A stretch of DNA of 64,000 nucleotides from Aquimarina muelleri DSM 19832 (GTDB taxonomy: Bacteria; Bacteroidota; Bacteroidia; Flavobacteriales; Flavobacteriaceae): NCBI RefSeq assembly GCF_000430665.1, contig NZ_AUML01000003.1:62001-126000 (forward strand), given 5' to 3'. Under the pieces are notes generated by a model that was given only the letters and a program-made list of their open reading frames with translations, did no database searches and was not told where the DNA came from. Below, in pieces: positions 35,761 through 44,349 of the stretch; position 1 is the stretch's first letter, and every line of letters starts with the position of its first letter. Both the position numbers and the translations under genes were made by a program.

Positions 35761-36330
35761 TAATAGTTCCGTTATTTTTTTCTTCTTTTTTAAATTTTTA
35801 TTTTGCTACTTAGCAGAAAAGAAAAAAAAAGTAGTTTAATAAGATTCTAAAACACAATAACACATCTGTTTTACAATAGCTAATTTCACAAATACAACAC
35901 TTCCTAACATGAATACAACTAACTAATATACAGTCTAAAACTCTTTTTTGTTTTTAATTTAAAACTTATATCTACCCCCCTATCAGTCCAAAATTTATCT
36001 GACAAAAAAAGCAACAAACCTATCTCTTATTGCTGTTTTATATTACATATTAGAGTCTATAAATTTATAAATTGTGTGACGTAAATAAAAGAAACTTTTA
36101 TTTTAAATTTTGAGAAAGCTTCTGAACTATTTATACTTCGCAAAGAATATTAAGGAAAAATCTTTTTTTTAAATCTACAGCTCCTAACTTAGAATATAAT
36201 ACTATACAGTAATTATCTTTAGGGTTATTATCAAAATTGTAATCTGTTTTTTTCTTAAAAACAAGTCTACGAATAGATTTAACGAAGCTATTACATGAAC
36301 ATAACTTAATCATCTTACTCTAATAAAATT
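35761..36330. other. long intergenic region rpmB / cinA
   Basis: About 570 bp, very A+T-rich. A 60-codon minus-strand frame (36131-36313, MIKLCSCNSFVKSIRRLVFK) begins 17 bp after cinA. I see no family resemblance and cannot tell it from chance, so I do not call it a gene. No clear terminator for cinA was found. Confidence 0.45.
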
Positions 36331-37572
36331 TCATAATAACTCCCTTAACAAAAGTTCTAAAGACTTATTAACTGCTTTCCCTATATTTCGTTCTCTAAAA
36401 CTTCCAAACACATATTTTTTAGAAAAAACAGTTGTTGGCGTAGCTATTCCTATAAAAATAGTACCTACTTCAACATCTCCATCTCCTTTTGATGGCCCTG
36501 CATTACCAGTTGTACTTATCGCATAATCAGACTTAAATTTCTCCTTTACTTTTAAAGCCATAGCCTTTGCTACCTCTTCGCTCGTTACTGTATATTTTTT
36601 TATAATTTCGGAGTCTATACCTAAAACATCTATTTTAGATTGCGTAGCATACGTTACTGTCCCCCCTACAAAATAAGAAGAGGCCCCTGCATTTGCTGTA
36701 AAAGATTCTGCTACTTTTCCTCCTGTACAACTTTCTGCTACAGAAAGAGTCTTTCCTTTATTTGTTAGTAATTTACCTATTCTAAACTCTATAGTTTCAT
36801 TTTCTTCATAACCTACAATAATATCTCCTATAATCTCTCTTAGTTTTATTACTTCGCTCTCTATAGTGTCTTCTAATAGCTTTTCATCTTTGCCTCTTGC
36901 AGATAAACGTAACCTTACGCTTCCTAAATTAGGCAAATACGCTAATTTAATATATGCAGGTAAATTATCTTCCCAGTTTTCAATTTTTTCGGCTATAACA
37001 CTCTCCCCTACTCCATAAGTGAGTATGGTTTTATGAAGAATATATGGCCTATCAAATCGTTTTTGTATCCTAAGTAAGACCTCATCCTTCATTAATCCTT
37101 TCATTTCGTAAGGAACCCCTGGCATAGATACAAAAACAGTATTTTCTTTTTCTAACCACATACCCGGTGCCGTACCATAATGATTCATTAATACTTTACA
37201 GGTACTTGGTACTAATGCTTGTTGTTTATTTATTTCGGAAATTGGTGTAGAAATATATTTTTCAAATAATTTCTCTATGTGTACCAATACTTCTTTATTT
37301 AGAACAAGAGTATCTTTAAAATACTCACAAATGGTATGTTTTGTAATATCATCTTTAGTAGGACCAAGCCCTCCAGTAATCAAAACAATATCCACTCTTT
37401 TAGATGCTTCTTCCAAAGCACTAAGTATATGTTGTTTATCATCTTTAATAGAAGTGATTTGGTATACATCTACTCCGATTTTATTAAGTTCCTTACCCAT
37501 AAAAGCAGAATTGGTATCGATAATTTGACCTATCAAAATTTCATCACCTATAGTAATAATTTCTGCTAACAT
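36331..37572 (-). CDS. cinA: CinA-family protein (nicotinamide-nucleotide amidase)
   Basis: A 413-residue two-domain protein. The N-terminal molybdopterin-binding-like domain has [20 protein letters not shown] and [15 protein letters not shown]. The C-terminal PncC amidase domain has [33 protein letters not shown] and [15 protein letters not shown]. It recycles NMN by deamidation and, in the full-length form, hydrolyses ADP-ribose or NADP-related substrates. It lies 2 bp after the Hpt gene and is the last gene of a four-gene operon starting with the exonuclease. Confidence 0.93.
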   Translation of the reverse strand: MLAEIITIGDEILIGQIIDTNSAFMGKELNKIGVDVYQITSIKDDKQHILSALEEASKRVDIVLITGGLGPTKDDITKHTICEYFKDTLVLNKEVLVHIEKLFEKYISTPISEINKQQALVPSTCKVLMNHYGTAPGMWLEKENTVFVSMPGVPYEMKGLMKDEVLLRIQKRFDRPYILHKTILTYGVGESVIAEKIENWEDNLPAYIKLAYLPNLGSVRLRLSARGKDEKLLEDTIESEVIKLREIIGDIIVGYEENETIEFRIGKLLTNKGKTLSVAESCTGGKVAESFTANAGASSYFVGGTVTYATQSKIDVLGIDSEIIKKYTVTSEEVAKAMALKVKEKFKSDYAISTTGNAGPSKGDGDVEVGTIFIGIATPTTVFSKKYVFGSFRERNIGKAVNKSLELLLRELL

Positions 37573-37574
37573 AT

Positions 37575-37913
37575 CTACTTAAAATCGGCTTTCAGGTCTT
37601 CTATAGCTCCATTAACAATGGATACGATATGATCCAAAACAGGTATTATTTGCTCTTTAGGTTTTTTGGTTTTTGACCAAGCTTCTACTTGTTTGATTTG
37701 TGCCAAAAGATCAATATCAAATAATTGAAGGTTTGGTTTCATCTTATGGGCATATTGATATGCTAATTGTGGATTATCAGAGTTTACCGCTTCCACCATA
37801 CTATTAATATCTGGTGGTATTTCTTCTAAAAAAGTTTGTACTAATACTGCTGTAAATTCATCATCTCCTCCTGATAATTCATTTACATTTTTTAGACTAT
37901 ATCTTTTATTCAT
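37575..37913 (-). CDS. stand-alone histidine phosphotransfer (Hpt) protein
   Basis: A 112-residue helical protein. The phospho-accepting histidine is in [17 protein letters not shown], preceded by [20 protein letters not shown]. This is a soluble Hpt module that would relay phosphate between a hybrid kinase and a response regulator, neither of which is in this operon. It starts one base before the FAH stop and ends 2 bp before cinA, so translation is tightly coupled. Its partner is unknown. Confidence 0.85.
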   Translation of the reverse strand: MNKRYSLKNVNELSGGDDEFTAVLVQTFLEEIPPDINSMVEAVNSDNPQLAYQYAHKMKPNLQLFDIDLLAQIKQVEAWSKTKKPKEQIIPVLDHIVSIVNGAIEDLKADFK

Positions 37914-38525
37914 CTATTTTACTTTTATTGAAAAAAATTGCTGATTTTTTATATATCCTGTCAAAACATCCTCAGGTTTAACAGATCCAACTCCTGCTGG
38001 TGTTCCTGTAAATATAATATCTCCTATCTTTAAAGTAAAATATTTTGACACATATTCTATTAATTCGTTAATCTTCCACAACATAAGTTTTGTGTTTCCC
38101 TGCTGAACAATGTTAGCATTTTTTTCTAAGCGGAAATCAACTGCATCTATATTTTCAAAGGTATCTTTAGACACCCATTTTCCGATTACTGCTGCGCCAT
38201 CAAAAGCTTTAGCTTTTTCCCAAGGCAACCCTTTTTCTTTAAGTTTTGTTTGCAAATCTCTAGCAGTAAAATCTATTCCTAAACTAACTTCTTCATAATA
38301 TTTATGAGCAAATTTTCGATCAATATGCTTTCCTACTTTATTGATTTTTATCAATATTTCTACCTCATGATGTATATCATTAGAGAAATCTGGAATAAAA
38401 AAAGGTTGTTTTTTAAGTAAAATAGATGTGTCAGGTTTTATAAAAACCACAGGGTCTTTGGGTTTTTCATTCTCTAACTCCTCAATATGATCGGTATAAT
38501 TACGACCTATACAAATAAGTTTCAT
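37914..38525 (-). CDS. fumarylacetoacetate-hydrolase-family protein
   Basis: A 203-residue protein beginning MKLICIGRNYTDHIEELENE. The FAH core has metal-ligand acidic residues in HHEVEILIKINKVGKHID and LGIDFTARDLQTKLKEKGLP. It ends with IIFTGTPAGVGSVKPEDVL. Relatives include oxaloacetate tautomerases/decarboxylases and acylpyruvases; which substrate applies here cannot be told. It sits in the exonuclease-FAH-Hpt-cinA operon. Confidence 0.92.
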   Translation of the reverse strand: MKLICIGRNYTDHIEELENEKPKDPVVFIKPDTSILLKKQPFFIPDFSNDIHHEVEILIKINKVGKHIDRKFAHKYYEEVSLGIDFTARDLQTKLKEKGLPWEKAKAFDGAAVIGKWVSKDTFENIDAVDFRLEKNANIVQQGNTKLMLWKINELIEYVSKYFTLKIGDIIFTGTPAGVGSVKPEDVLTGYIKNQQFFSIKVK

Positions 38526-38549
38526 AGTAAAAAATGGTAATAAAAATGC

Positions 38550-39326
38550 TTACAATAAGCTATTATTTAATTTACGTAATCTAATTGCTGTGAGTACTTT
38601 TTTTGTATACAAAGGAAAATCTGCTTTTTGTATCCAACCAAAATACCCTGGCTCCTCTTCCATTATTTGCTCTACCAGCTTACCTTTATGCTTACCAAAA
38701 GAGAAAACCTCTTTTCCGTCTTCATTATATGTTATAAAGCCTGCAAAATCAGCAAACTGTTTTCTAGAACTAAATTCTGCTAAAAACTTAGTGTCATTTT
38801 CTAATTCTGGGTACTTATCTAATTGTGATTTTAAAACTTCGTAAGTAGCTAGCGTATCCGCTTCAGCAGAATGTGCATCTGTTAAATCTTTATCACAATA
38901 AAATTTATATGCCGCTGACAATGTTCTTTTTTCCATTTTATGGTAAATAGTCTGAACATCTATTGCAACTGTATTTTTCATATCAAAATCCAGTCCTGCT
39001 CTTAATAATTCTTCTGCCAAAAGAGGTATATCAAATCTATTAGAATTAAACCCTCCCAGATCGCATCCTTTTATCATTTCATTAACTTTACTTGCTAATG
39101 TTTTAAAAATAGGTTCATTTGCCACTTTAGCATCATCTATCCCATGCACAGCAGTAGTCTCTGCTGGGATTGGCATTTCTGGATTAACCAACCAGGTTTT
39201 ACTCTCCTGAGTCCCGTTTGGAAATATTTTTAGAATAGAAATTTCTACAATTCGATCTTTCGAAATGTTTATGCCGGTTGTTTCTAGATCAAAAAAACAT
39301 ATCGGTCTTTTTAAATTAAGCTCCAT
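38550..39326 (-). CDS. DnaQ/ExoX-type 3'-5' exonuclease
   Basis: A 258-residue DEDDh exonuclease. Exo I is ICFFDLETTGINISKDRIVE, Exo II is LGGFNSNRFDIPLLAEEL, and Exo III is DAHSAEADTLATYEVL with the catalytic His and Asp. From about residue 205 it carries a C-terminal module, VFSFGKHKGKLVEQIMEEE then GYFGWIQKADFP, similar to DUF3820 and the E. coli ExoX tail. It is the first gene of the operon. The repair or turnover substrate is not known. Confidence 0.92.
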   Translation of the reverse strand: MELNLKRPICFFDLETTGINISKDRIVEISILKIFPNGTQESKTWLVNPEMPIPAETTAVHGIDDAKVANEPIFKTLASKVNEMIKGCDLGGFNSNRFDIPLLAEELLRAGLDFDMKNTVAIDVQTIYHKMEKRTLSAAYKFYCDKDLTDAHSAEADTLATYEVLKSQLDKYPELENDTKFLAEFSSRKQFADFAGFITYNEDGKEVFSFGKHKGKLVEQIMEEEPGYFGWIQKADFPLYTKKVLTAIRLRKLNNSLL

Positions 39327-39407
39327 AAATTGATTGTGTGATACTCAAAGATAACTTCTATTATTTAACATTCTTATAGCTTATCTCTATTTTAACATTT
39401 GCAAAAT

Positions 39408-40094
39408 TTATACTACCTTCTTTACGAAGACATTATCTGCAAATTTTCTTGTTATAGTTTCTATTGCTTCTCCAAATTGAATACGAATAGATTTATCAAA
39501 CTCTCTTACTTCTAATATTTTTATCTCACTACTTAGCGCCAAACCTATTTCTGAGACATATTTTAAAAAATTAACAGAACCATCATCTACAGCAATTAAT
39601 CTACAAATATCGCCTTCCGACAAGGAAGAAAGCATAACTTTTGGTATAGCCAAATACTCTCCATCTGCGTTGGGAATCATTTCACCATGAGGGTCTTTTG
39701 TAGGAAATTCCATAAACCTTTCTAATTCATTGATTAATTTTTGAGATTTAATATGCTCTAATTGCTCTGCTACATCATGAACTTCATCCCATGTGAAATT
39801 TAAGTAATTATATAAAAAAGTTTCCCACAATCTATGTTTTCTTATTAATCGCACAGCAATATACTCCCCTTCTTTTGTCAAATCCAATTTACCATACTTT
39901 TCGCTAACTACATATTGTTTGGTTTTTAGCTTTTTAATCATATTGTTAGTGGATGCTGGAGAAACTTTAAGATATTCTGCTAATTGATTATTTCCCACCT
40001 TCGCTGATTTGCCTTCTACAAGCAACTGAAATAAGGCTTTTAAATAATCTTCTTCACTTTTTGTTAAATTATTCGAATTTAATTTGTTAGTCAT
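39408..40094 (-). CDS. DtxR/MntR-type metal-dependent transcriptional regulator
   Basis: A 228-residue regulator. The N-terminal winged helix has EEDYLKALFQLL, NQLAEYLKVSPASTNNMIK and YGKLDLTKEG. The dimerisation/metal domain has RKHRLWETFLYNYLNFTWDE and HDVAEQLEHIKS. A FeoA/SH3-like C-terminal domain covers about 150-228. It most likely senses Mn(II) or Fe(II) and represses the divergent uptake operon. A GTTAG-N6-CTAAC palindrome overlaps its own start codon, suggesting autoregulation. Confidence 0.92.
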   Translation of the reverse strand: MTNKLNSNNLTKSEEDYLKALFQLLVEGKSAKVGNNQLAEYLKVSPASTNNMIKKLKTKQYVVSEKYGKLDLTKEGEYIAVRLIRKHRLWETFLYNYLNFTWDEVHDVAEQLEHIKSQKLINELERFMEFPTKDPHGEMIPNADGEYLAIPKVMLSSLSEGDICRLIAVDDGSVNFLKYVSEIGLALSSEIKILEVREFDKSIRIQFGEAIETITRKFADNVFVKKVV

Positions 40095-40114
40095 GCCTAA
40101 CTTTTTTAGTTTTG
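40084..40114 (+). promoter_or_regulatory. promoter of the metal-uptake operon with embedded DtxR-type operator
   Basis: -33 TTG (40084-40086) and -7 TAGTTTTG (40107-40114, exact TAnnTTTG). Exactly between them is GTTAG-TCATGC-CTAAC (40086-40101), a 16-bp palindrome with one mismatched pair, similar to known DtxR/MntR-family half-sites. Repressor binding would block the promoter and cover the regulator's own start. Confidence 0.6.
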
Positions 40115-40145
40115 CGTCATTAATGAAACAAAAATACTAAACCTA

Positions 40146-40940
40146 ATGCAATTTTATAAAAACATATCTCTGACTTTTTTTATTAGTCTGATTTTTAACA
40201 GCGTTTTTTCTCAAGAAAAAACAAACCTAGGAGCTTTGATTACCGATAGACCTGACCAAACCGAATCTCCCTCTGTAGTACCTAAAAGATATCTACAAAT
40301 TGAAACTGGAAGTTTTTATAAAAACTCTGGAGAAAAAACGCTAAGAAAAAAAACTACTACTTTTAACACTACTCTTTTACGCTATGGATTATTAAATAAC
40401 TTAGAAATAAGAGCAGGATGGGATTTTTCAGAAACTAAAACAGAAATTAATGGAGTAGAACTTGATAATACAACAAGTGGATTATCTCCTTTACTATTAG
40501 GGGCTAAAATAGGAGTTACAGAAGAAAAAGGTATATTACCAGAAATCGGATTCTTAGCACACCTGTATTTACCATTTACTGCAAGTACAGATTTTAAACC
40601 AAAAACTACAGGTGCTGATTTTAGATTTTCATTTGCACATACCTTAAATAAAAAATCTAGTCTATCCTACAATTTGGGAGCTTCGTGGGGAGATGATTCG
40701 CCAGAAACATCTTATGTATACACATTAGTCTACGGGTATAGTATTATAGATAAACTAGGGATTTATGCAGAACTTTATGGAGATTTTCCCGAAAACAATA
40801 GAGCAAATCATCTCTGGGATGCTGGATTGACCTATTTACTTAGTAATTCTATTCAATTAGATGCTACAGTTGGTTCAGGAATTTCCAAAGGACAAAATTT
40901 ATTATTAAGCGCAGGATTAAGTGTACGTTTACCTAATTAA
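40146..40940 (+). CDS. outer-membrane-type transporter-like protein (MetA-pathway-of-phenol-degradation family)
   Basis: A 264-residue exported protein (signal ISLTFFISLIFNSVFSQ). The family start LITDRPDQTESPSVVPKRYL precedes alternating beta strands ending in an aromatic/hydrophobic pattern (LSAGLSVRLPN), so it is a predicted small beta-barrel. It is the first gene of the metal-uptake operon and 8 bp before the binding protein. A role in moving the metal across the outer membrane is plausible, inferred from position. Confidence 0.8.
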   Translation: MQFYKNISLTFFISLIFNSVFSQEKTNLGALITDRPDQTESPSVVPKRYLQIETGSFYKNSGEKTLRKKTTTFNTTLLRYGLLNNLEIRAGWDFSETKTEINGVELDNTTSGLSPLLLGAKIGVTEEKGILPEIGFLAHLYLPFTASTDFKPKTTGADFRFSFAHTLNKKSSLSYNLGASWGDDSPETSYVYTLVYGYSIIDKLGIYAELYGDFPENNRANHLWDAGLTYLLSNSIQLDATVGSGISKGQNLLLSAGLSVRLPN

Positions 40941-40948
40941 AACTAAAA

Positions 40949-41866
40949 ATGATAAAACAATTTTTAACAGTACTAGCTTTTACTTTCTTTTTTATTTCTT
41001 GTAAAAAAGAAAATAAAAATGACAACAAAAAACTTAATGTAGTTACTACCACCTCTATGATTACTGATCTTGTAAAAAATATTGGTGGTAATCTAATTGA
41101 AATTAACGGATTAATGGGCAGCGGTATAGATCCTCATTTATACAAAGCTAGTGAAGGTGATGTATCTAAATTAGTAAATGCTGATGTGATTTTTTACAAT
41201 GGTTTGCATTTAGAAGGTAAACTTGTAGAAGTATTTGAAAAAATGGGGCATCAAAACATCAAAACTATAGCGATTGGAGAAAGTTTAGAAAAAAACACCT
41301 TGATCGGTTCTGATTATTTTGCTTCTAATTATGATCCACATATATGGTTTAGCGTCGAAAATTGGAAAACTATAACTAAATTTGTTATAAAAAAACTTAT
41401 AGAAGTAGATCCTAAAAACGCCAAAGCTTTTGAAGCTAATGGAAAAGAATACCTAGCACAATTGGAAGCATTAGAAGCTAAATTAAAAAATACGATAGCT
41501 ACTTTACCTAAAGAAAAACGAATTTTAGTTACTGCTCACGATGCCTTTAGCTATTTTGGCAAAGCATATGGTTTTACTGTAGTTGGTCTTCAAGGTTTAT
41601 CAACTGCTACCGAAGCTGGTGTACAAGATGTACAAAAGTTAGCGAAATTTATTATAGAAAAAGAAGTTAAAGCAATTTTTGTAGAAAGTTCTGTTCCTAA
41701 ACGAACTATAGAAGCCTTGCAGGCTGCTGTAGAATCTAAAGACCATAAGGTAACTATAGGTGGAACTCTGTTTTCTGATGCTCTTGGTAACGCAAATACA
41801 AAAGAAGGCACTTACATAGGCATGTTTGAATACAATGTAAATACTATTATAAATGCTTTAAAATAA
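40949..41866 (+). CDS. metal ABC transporter substrate-binding lipoprotein (ZnuA/TroA type)
   Basis: A 305-residue protein with lipobox FFFISC and a KKEN linker. The cluster 9 metal-binding fold has ligands in GSGIDPHLYKASEGDV (His), DPHIWFSVENWK (His), VTAHDAFSYFGKAYGF (His) and a late acidic residue in GTLFSDALGN. It lacks the long His-rich loop of many zinc-specific ZnuA proteins. With a DtxR-type regulator beside it, manganese (or iron) is a better guess than zinc. It delivers metal to the ATPase-permease complex encoded next. Confidence 0.93.
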   Translation: MIKQFLTVLAFTFFFISCKKENKNDNKKLNVVTTTSMITDLVKNIGGNLIEINGLMGSGIDPHLYKASEGDVSKLVNADVIFYNGLHLEGKLVEVFEKMGHQNIKTIAIGESLEKNTLIGSDYFASNYDPHIWFSVENWKTITKFVIKKLIEVDPKNAKAFEANGKEYLAQLEALEAKLKNTIATLPKEKRILVTAHDAFSYFGKAYGFTVVGLQGLSTATEAGVQDVQKLAKFIIEKEVKAIFVESSVPKRTIEALQAAVESKDHKVTIGGTLFSDALGNANTKEGTYIGMFEYNVNTIINALK

Positions 41867-41913
41867 TGCTCGGGATCTTGAGTTTAAAATAGCAGTGTAT
41901 AAATGATTTTATT

Positions 41914-42654
41914 ATGGAAGAACAAAAAATTGCAGTTCAAATAGATGATTTAACCGTAGCATACAATTACAAACCTGTATTATGGGATATTGATCTCGCC
42001 ATCCCAGAAGGGGTATTAATGGCAATTGTAGGGCCAAACGGAGCTGGAAAATCTACTCTTATAAAATCAATTTTAGATATTATCAAACCTATTGCCGGAA
42101 GCGTAGAGATCTATGGCAAACCTTATAAAAAACAACGCTCTTTAGTGGCTTACGTACCTCAAAAAGGAAGCGTAGACTGGGATTTTCCTACAACAGCTTT
42201 AGATGTAGTAATGATGGGCACTTATGGCAGCTTAGGTTGGATAAAAAGACCAGGACAAAAAGAAAAAAAAGCAGCACTTGAAGCACTAGAAAAAGTAGGA
42301 ATGCTAGCTTTTAAAAATAGGCAAATCAGCCAACTTTCTGGAGGACAGCAACAACGTATTTTTTTAGCCAGAGCTTTAGTCCAAAATGCGGCTATCTATT
42401 TTATGGATGAACCTTTTCAAGGAGTGGATGCCACTACCGAAAAAGCGATTATAAACATTTTAAAAGAACTTAGAAAAGCAGGAAAAACAGTTATTGTTGT
42501 GCATCATGATTTACAAACAGTACCAGAATATTTTGATTGGGTAACGTTTTTAAACGTAAAAAAAATTGCAACTGGCCCTGTTAAAGATATTTTTAATGAT
42601 GACAACCTCACAAAAACATACGGCATTAACTATAAAGTAAGTGTACAACAATAG
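41914..42654 (+). CDS. metal ABC transporter ATP-binding protein
   Basis: A 246-residue ATPase. Walker A is [16 protein letters not shown], the Q-loop is [17 protein letters not shown], the signature is [15 protein letters not shown], Walker B is [13 protein letters not shown], and the switch is VHHD. The [10 protein letters not shown] element is typical of Mn/Zn (cluster 9) importers. It powers the two permeases downstream, from which it is now separated by the inserted four-helix-bundle gene. Confidence 0.96.
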   Translation: MEEQKIAVQIDDLTVAYNYKPVLWDIDLAIPEGVLMAIVGPNGAGKSTLIKSILDIIKPIAGSVEIYGKPYKKQRSLVAYVPQKGSVDWDFPTTALDVVMMGTYGSLGWIKRPGQKEKKAALEALEKVGMLAFKNRQISQLSGGQQQRIFLARALVQNAAIYFMDEPFQGVDATTEKAIINILKELRKAGKTVIVVHHDLQTVPEYFDWVTFLNVKKIATGPVKDIFNDDNLTKTYGINYKVSVQQ

Positions 42655-42738
42655 CAGTTAGTCTTTTAGCGGGTAGTTTTTTAGTAGATAGTGGGATAGT
42701 TTTTTTTTAGGGAGTAGAAATAAGTTATAAAATATGGT
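42655..42738. repeat. TAGT-rich flank left of the four-helix-bundle gene
   Basis: Short repeats of the type GTTAGT, GGGTAGT, TAGTAGATAGT, GATAGT and GAGTAG, roughly the reverse complement of the right flank. Confidence 0.5.
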
Positions 42739-43119
42739 ATGCAAGAAGTAAAGTTTAATTTTGAAGATTTAATAGTATATCAAAAATCTCTTGATTTTGT
42801 TGATTTAGTATATGATACTTGTGACAAATTTCCGAAAATGGAAACATATATTCCTGTATCCCAATACATCCGAGCTGCAAATTCTATTGCTTTAAATATT
42901 TCTGAAGGAGCCGGAGCTTCTGATGCTCAATTTAACCGATATCTTCAAATAGCGCTAGATTCTACTAGAGAATGTGTAGTATGTTCAACAATAGCTACAA
43001 GAAGAAAATATATTTCTGATGGTCAAAACAAAAACACCAGAATTAAATTAGCTGAACTTTCAAAAATGATAACCAGTTTACAAAAACATTTAAAAAATAA
43101 AAAGAAAACTAACTACTAA
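42739..43119 (+). CDS. four-helix-bundle protein (23S rRNA intervening-sequence / S23 type)
   Basis: A 126-residue helical protein. Family signatures are FEDLIVYQKSLDFVDLVYD, YIPVSQYIRAANSIALNISE, GAGASDAQFNRYLQIALDST and a final LSKMITSLQKHLK. Members form pentameric bundles; one branch is encoded inside 23S rRNA genes and another (avd-like) assists retroelements. Their job is otherwise unknown. Here it interrupts the ATPase-permease part of a metal ABC operon on the same strand and is flanked by TAGT/ACTA-rich repeats, so it looks like an inserted mobile cassette. Confidence 0.9.
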   Translation: MQEVKFNFEDLIVYQKSLDFVDLVYDTCDKFPKMETYIPVSQYIRAANSIALNISEGAGASDAQFNRYLQIALDSTRECVVCSTIATRRKYISDGQNKNTRIKLAELSKMITSLQKHLKNKKKTNY

Positions 43120-43218
43120 CCATTATTTATTATTTTACTAACTACTAAAAGCTAATCTCTATTTACTATTTCACTAACTAAAACTAATTTCTAAAAAAAC
43201 TAACTACTATTAACAACA
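43120..43218. repeat. ACTA-rich flank right of the four-helix-bundle gene
   Basis: Repeats of the type ACTAACTACTA, TTTACTAACTACTAAAAG, TTCACTAACTAAAACTAA and AACTAACTACTA up to the next start codon. They mirror the left flank in inverted sense. Confidence 0.55.
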
Positions 43219-44349
43219 ATGAACTTAAAAGAATACTTAGAACTTGTTTTTACCGATTACACTCTGCGTACCATTACATTAGGAACCGCTGTACTAGGTG
43301 CAATTTGTGGTATGTTAGGTAGTTTTGCTGTTTTACGCAAACAAAGCTTATTGGGCGACGCAATCTCTCATGCTGCATTACCTGGTATTGCTATTGCATT
43401 TTTGATAATAGGAACCAAAAATAGTTCTGTTTTTTTACTAGGGGCATTAATTAGTGGATTAATAGGTACTTTTTGGATTCGTGGTATTACCAGTAAAACA
43501 CACCTTAAATCAGATACCGCATTAGGATTAATCTTGTCTTTATTTTTTGGTTTTGGAATGTTACTACTCACTTACATTCAAAAAATGCCAAACGCAAACC
43601 AAGCTGGTCTAGAAAGCTATCTTTTTGGACAGGCAGCCACACTTTTAGAAAGTGATGTCTGGTTAATGATTATCATTACAGGAATAAGCCTAATCATACT
43701 ATTATTGTTCTGGAAAGAATTGAAATTATTATTATTCGATGCTGATTACACTAAAACATTAGGATTCAATACTAAATTTTTAGATATTCTCATCACCTCG
43801 TTTATTGTGATCGCAATTGTACTAGGGCTACAAACTGTAGGTGTCGTATTAATGAGTGCTATGCTATTAGCTCCTGCTGCTGCTGCAAGACAATGGACAA
43901 ATAATCTTGCTACCATGGTTGTTATAGCTGCAATTTTTGGTGCATCTTCAGGGGTTTTAGGAACTGCAATTAGTGCTAGCCACAACAACTTATCCACAGG
44001 GCCTGTTATCGTATTGGTAGCAGGAGTTTTTGTATTATTCTCTTTTATATTTTCACCAGGACGAGGATTATTATTTAGAGAAATACGTTTTAGAAAAAAC
44101 AGAAATGACCTTCAATTACATAAAACACTATCTTTTATGTATGATATTGCCCGCACTCATGAAAACATTAGTCATCCACATGCCATTAAAATACTAAATA
44201 ATTTTCAAGGGTTTACTAGAAAATCATTACAAGAACTAGAAGACAAAAACTATGTAACGATTGAAGGTACTATGTGGTCTATGACTGAATCTGGATTTCG
44301 TACTGCTTCCAATCTATATAATCAATTAACAAAAGAAGGTAATGAGTAG
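43219..44349 (+). CDS. metal ABC transporter permease with C-terminal winged-helix-like domain
   Basis: A 376-residue protein. About eight membrane helices fill residues 1-280, with the ABC-3 family signature GSFAVLRKQSLLGDAISHAA and LLGALISGLIGT. After ILFSPGRG-like residues, a soluble tail of about 90 residues follows: HKTLSFMYDIARTHENISHP, KILNNFQGFTRKSLQELE, then MTESGFRTASNLYNQ. The tail has the helix and wing pattern of an iron-dependent-repressor/MarR-type domain. Its stop overlaps the next permease start by 8 bp. The tail could sense or bind metal or DNA; that is inference. Confidence 0.9.
   Translation: MNLKEYLELVFTDYTLRTITLGTAVLGAICGMLGSFAVLRKQSLLGDAISHAALPGIAIAFLIIGTKNSSVFLLGALISGLIGTFWIRGITSKTHLKSDTALGLILSLFFGFGMLLLTYIQKMPNANQAGLESYLFGQAATLLESDVWLMIIITGISLIILLLFWKELKLLLFDADYTKTLGFNTKFLDILITSFIVIAIVLGLQTVGVVLMSAMLLAPAAAARQWTNNLATMVVIAAIFGASSGVLGTAISASHNNLSTGPVIVLVAGVFVLFSFIFSPGRGLLFREIRFRKNRNDLQLHKTLSFMYDIARTHENISHPHAIKILNNFQGFTRKSLQELEDKNYVTIEGTMWSMTESGFRTASNLYNQLTKEGNE

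Noticed and set aside
36131-36313. 60-codon minus-strand frame between cinA and rpmB
   Set aside because: No recognisable domain and the composition expected of A/T-rich noise; not safe to call.
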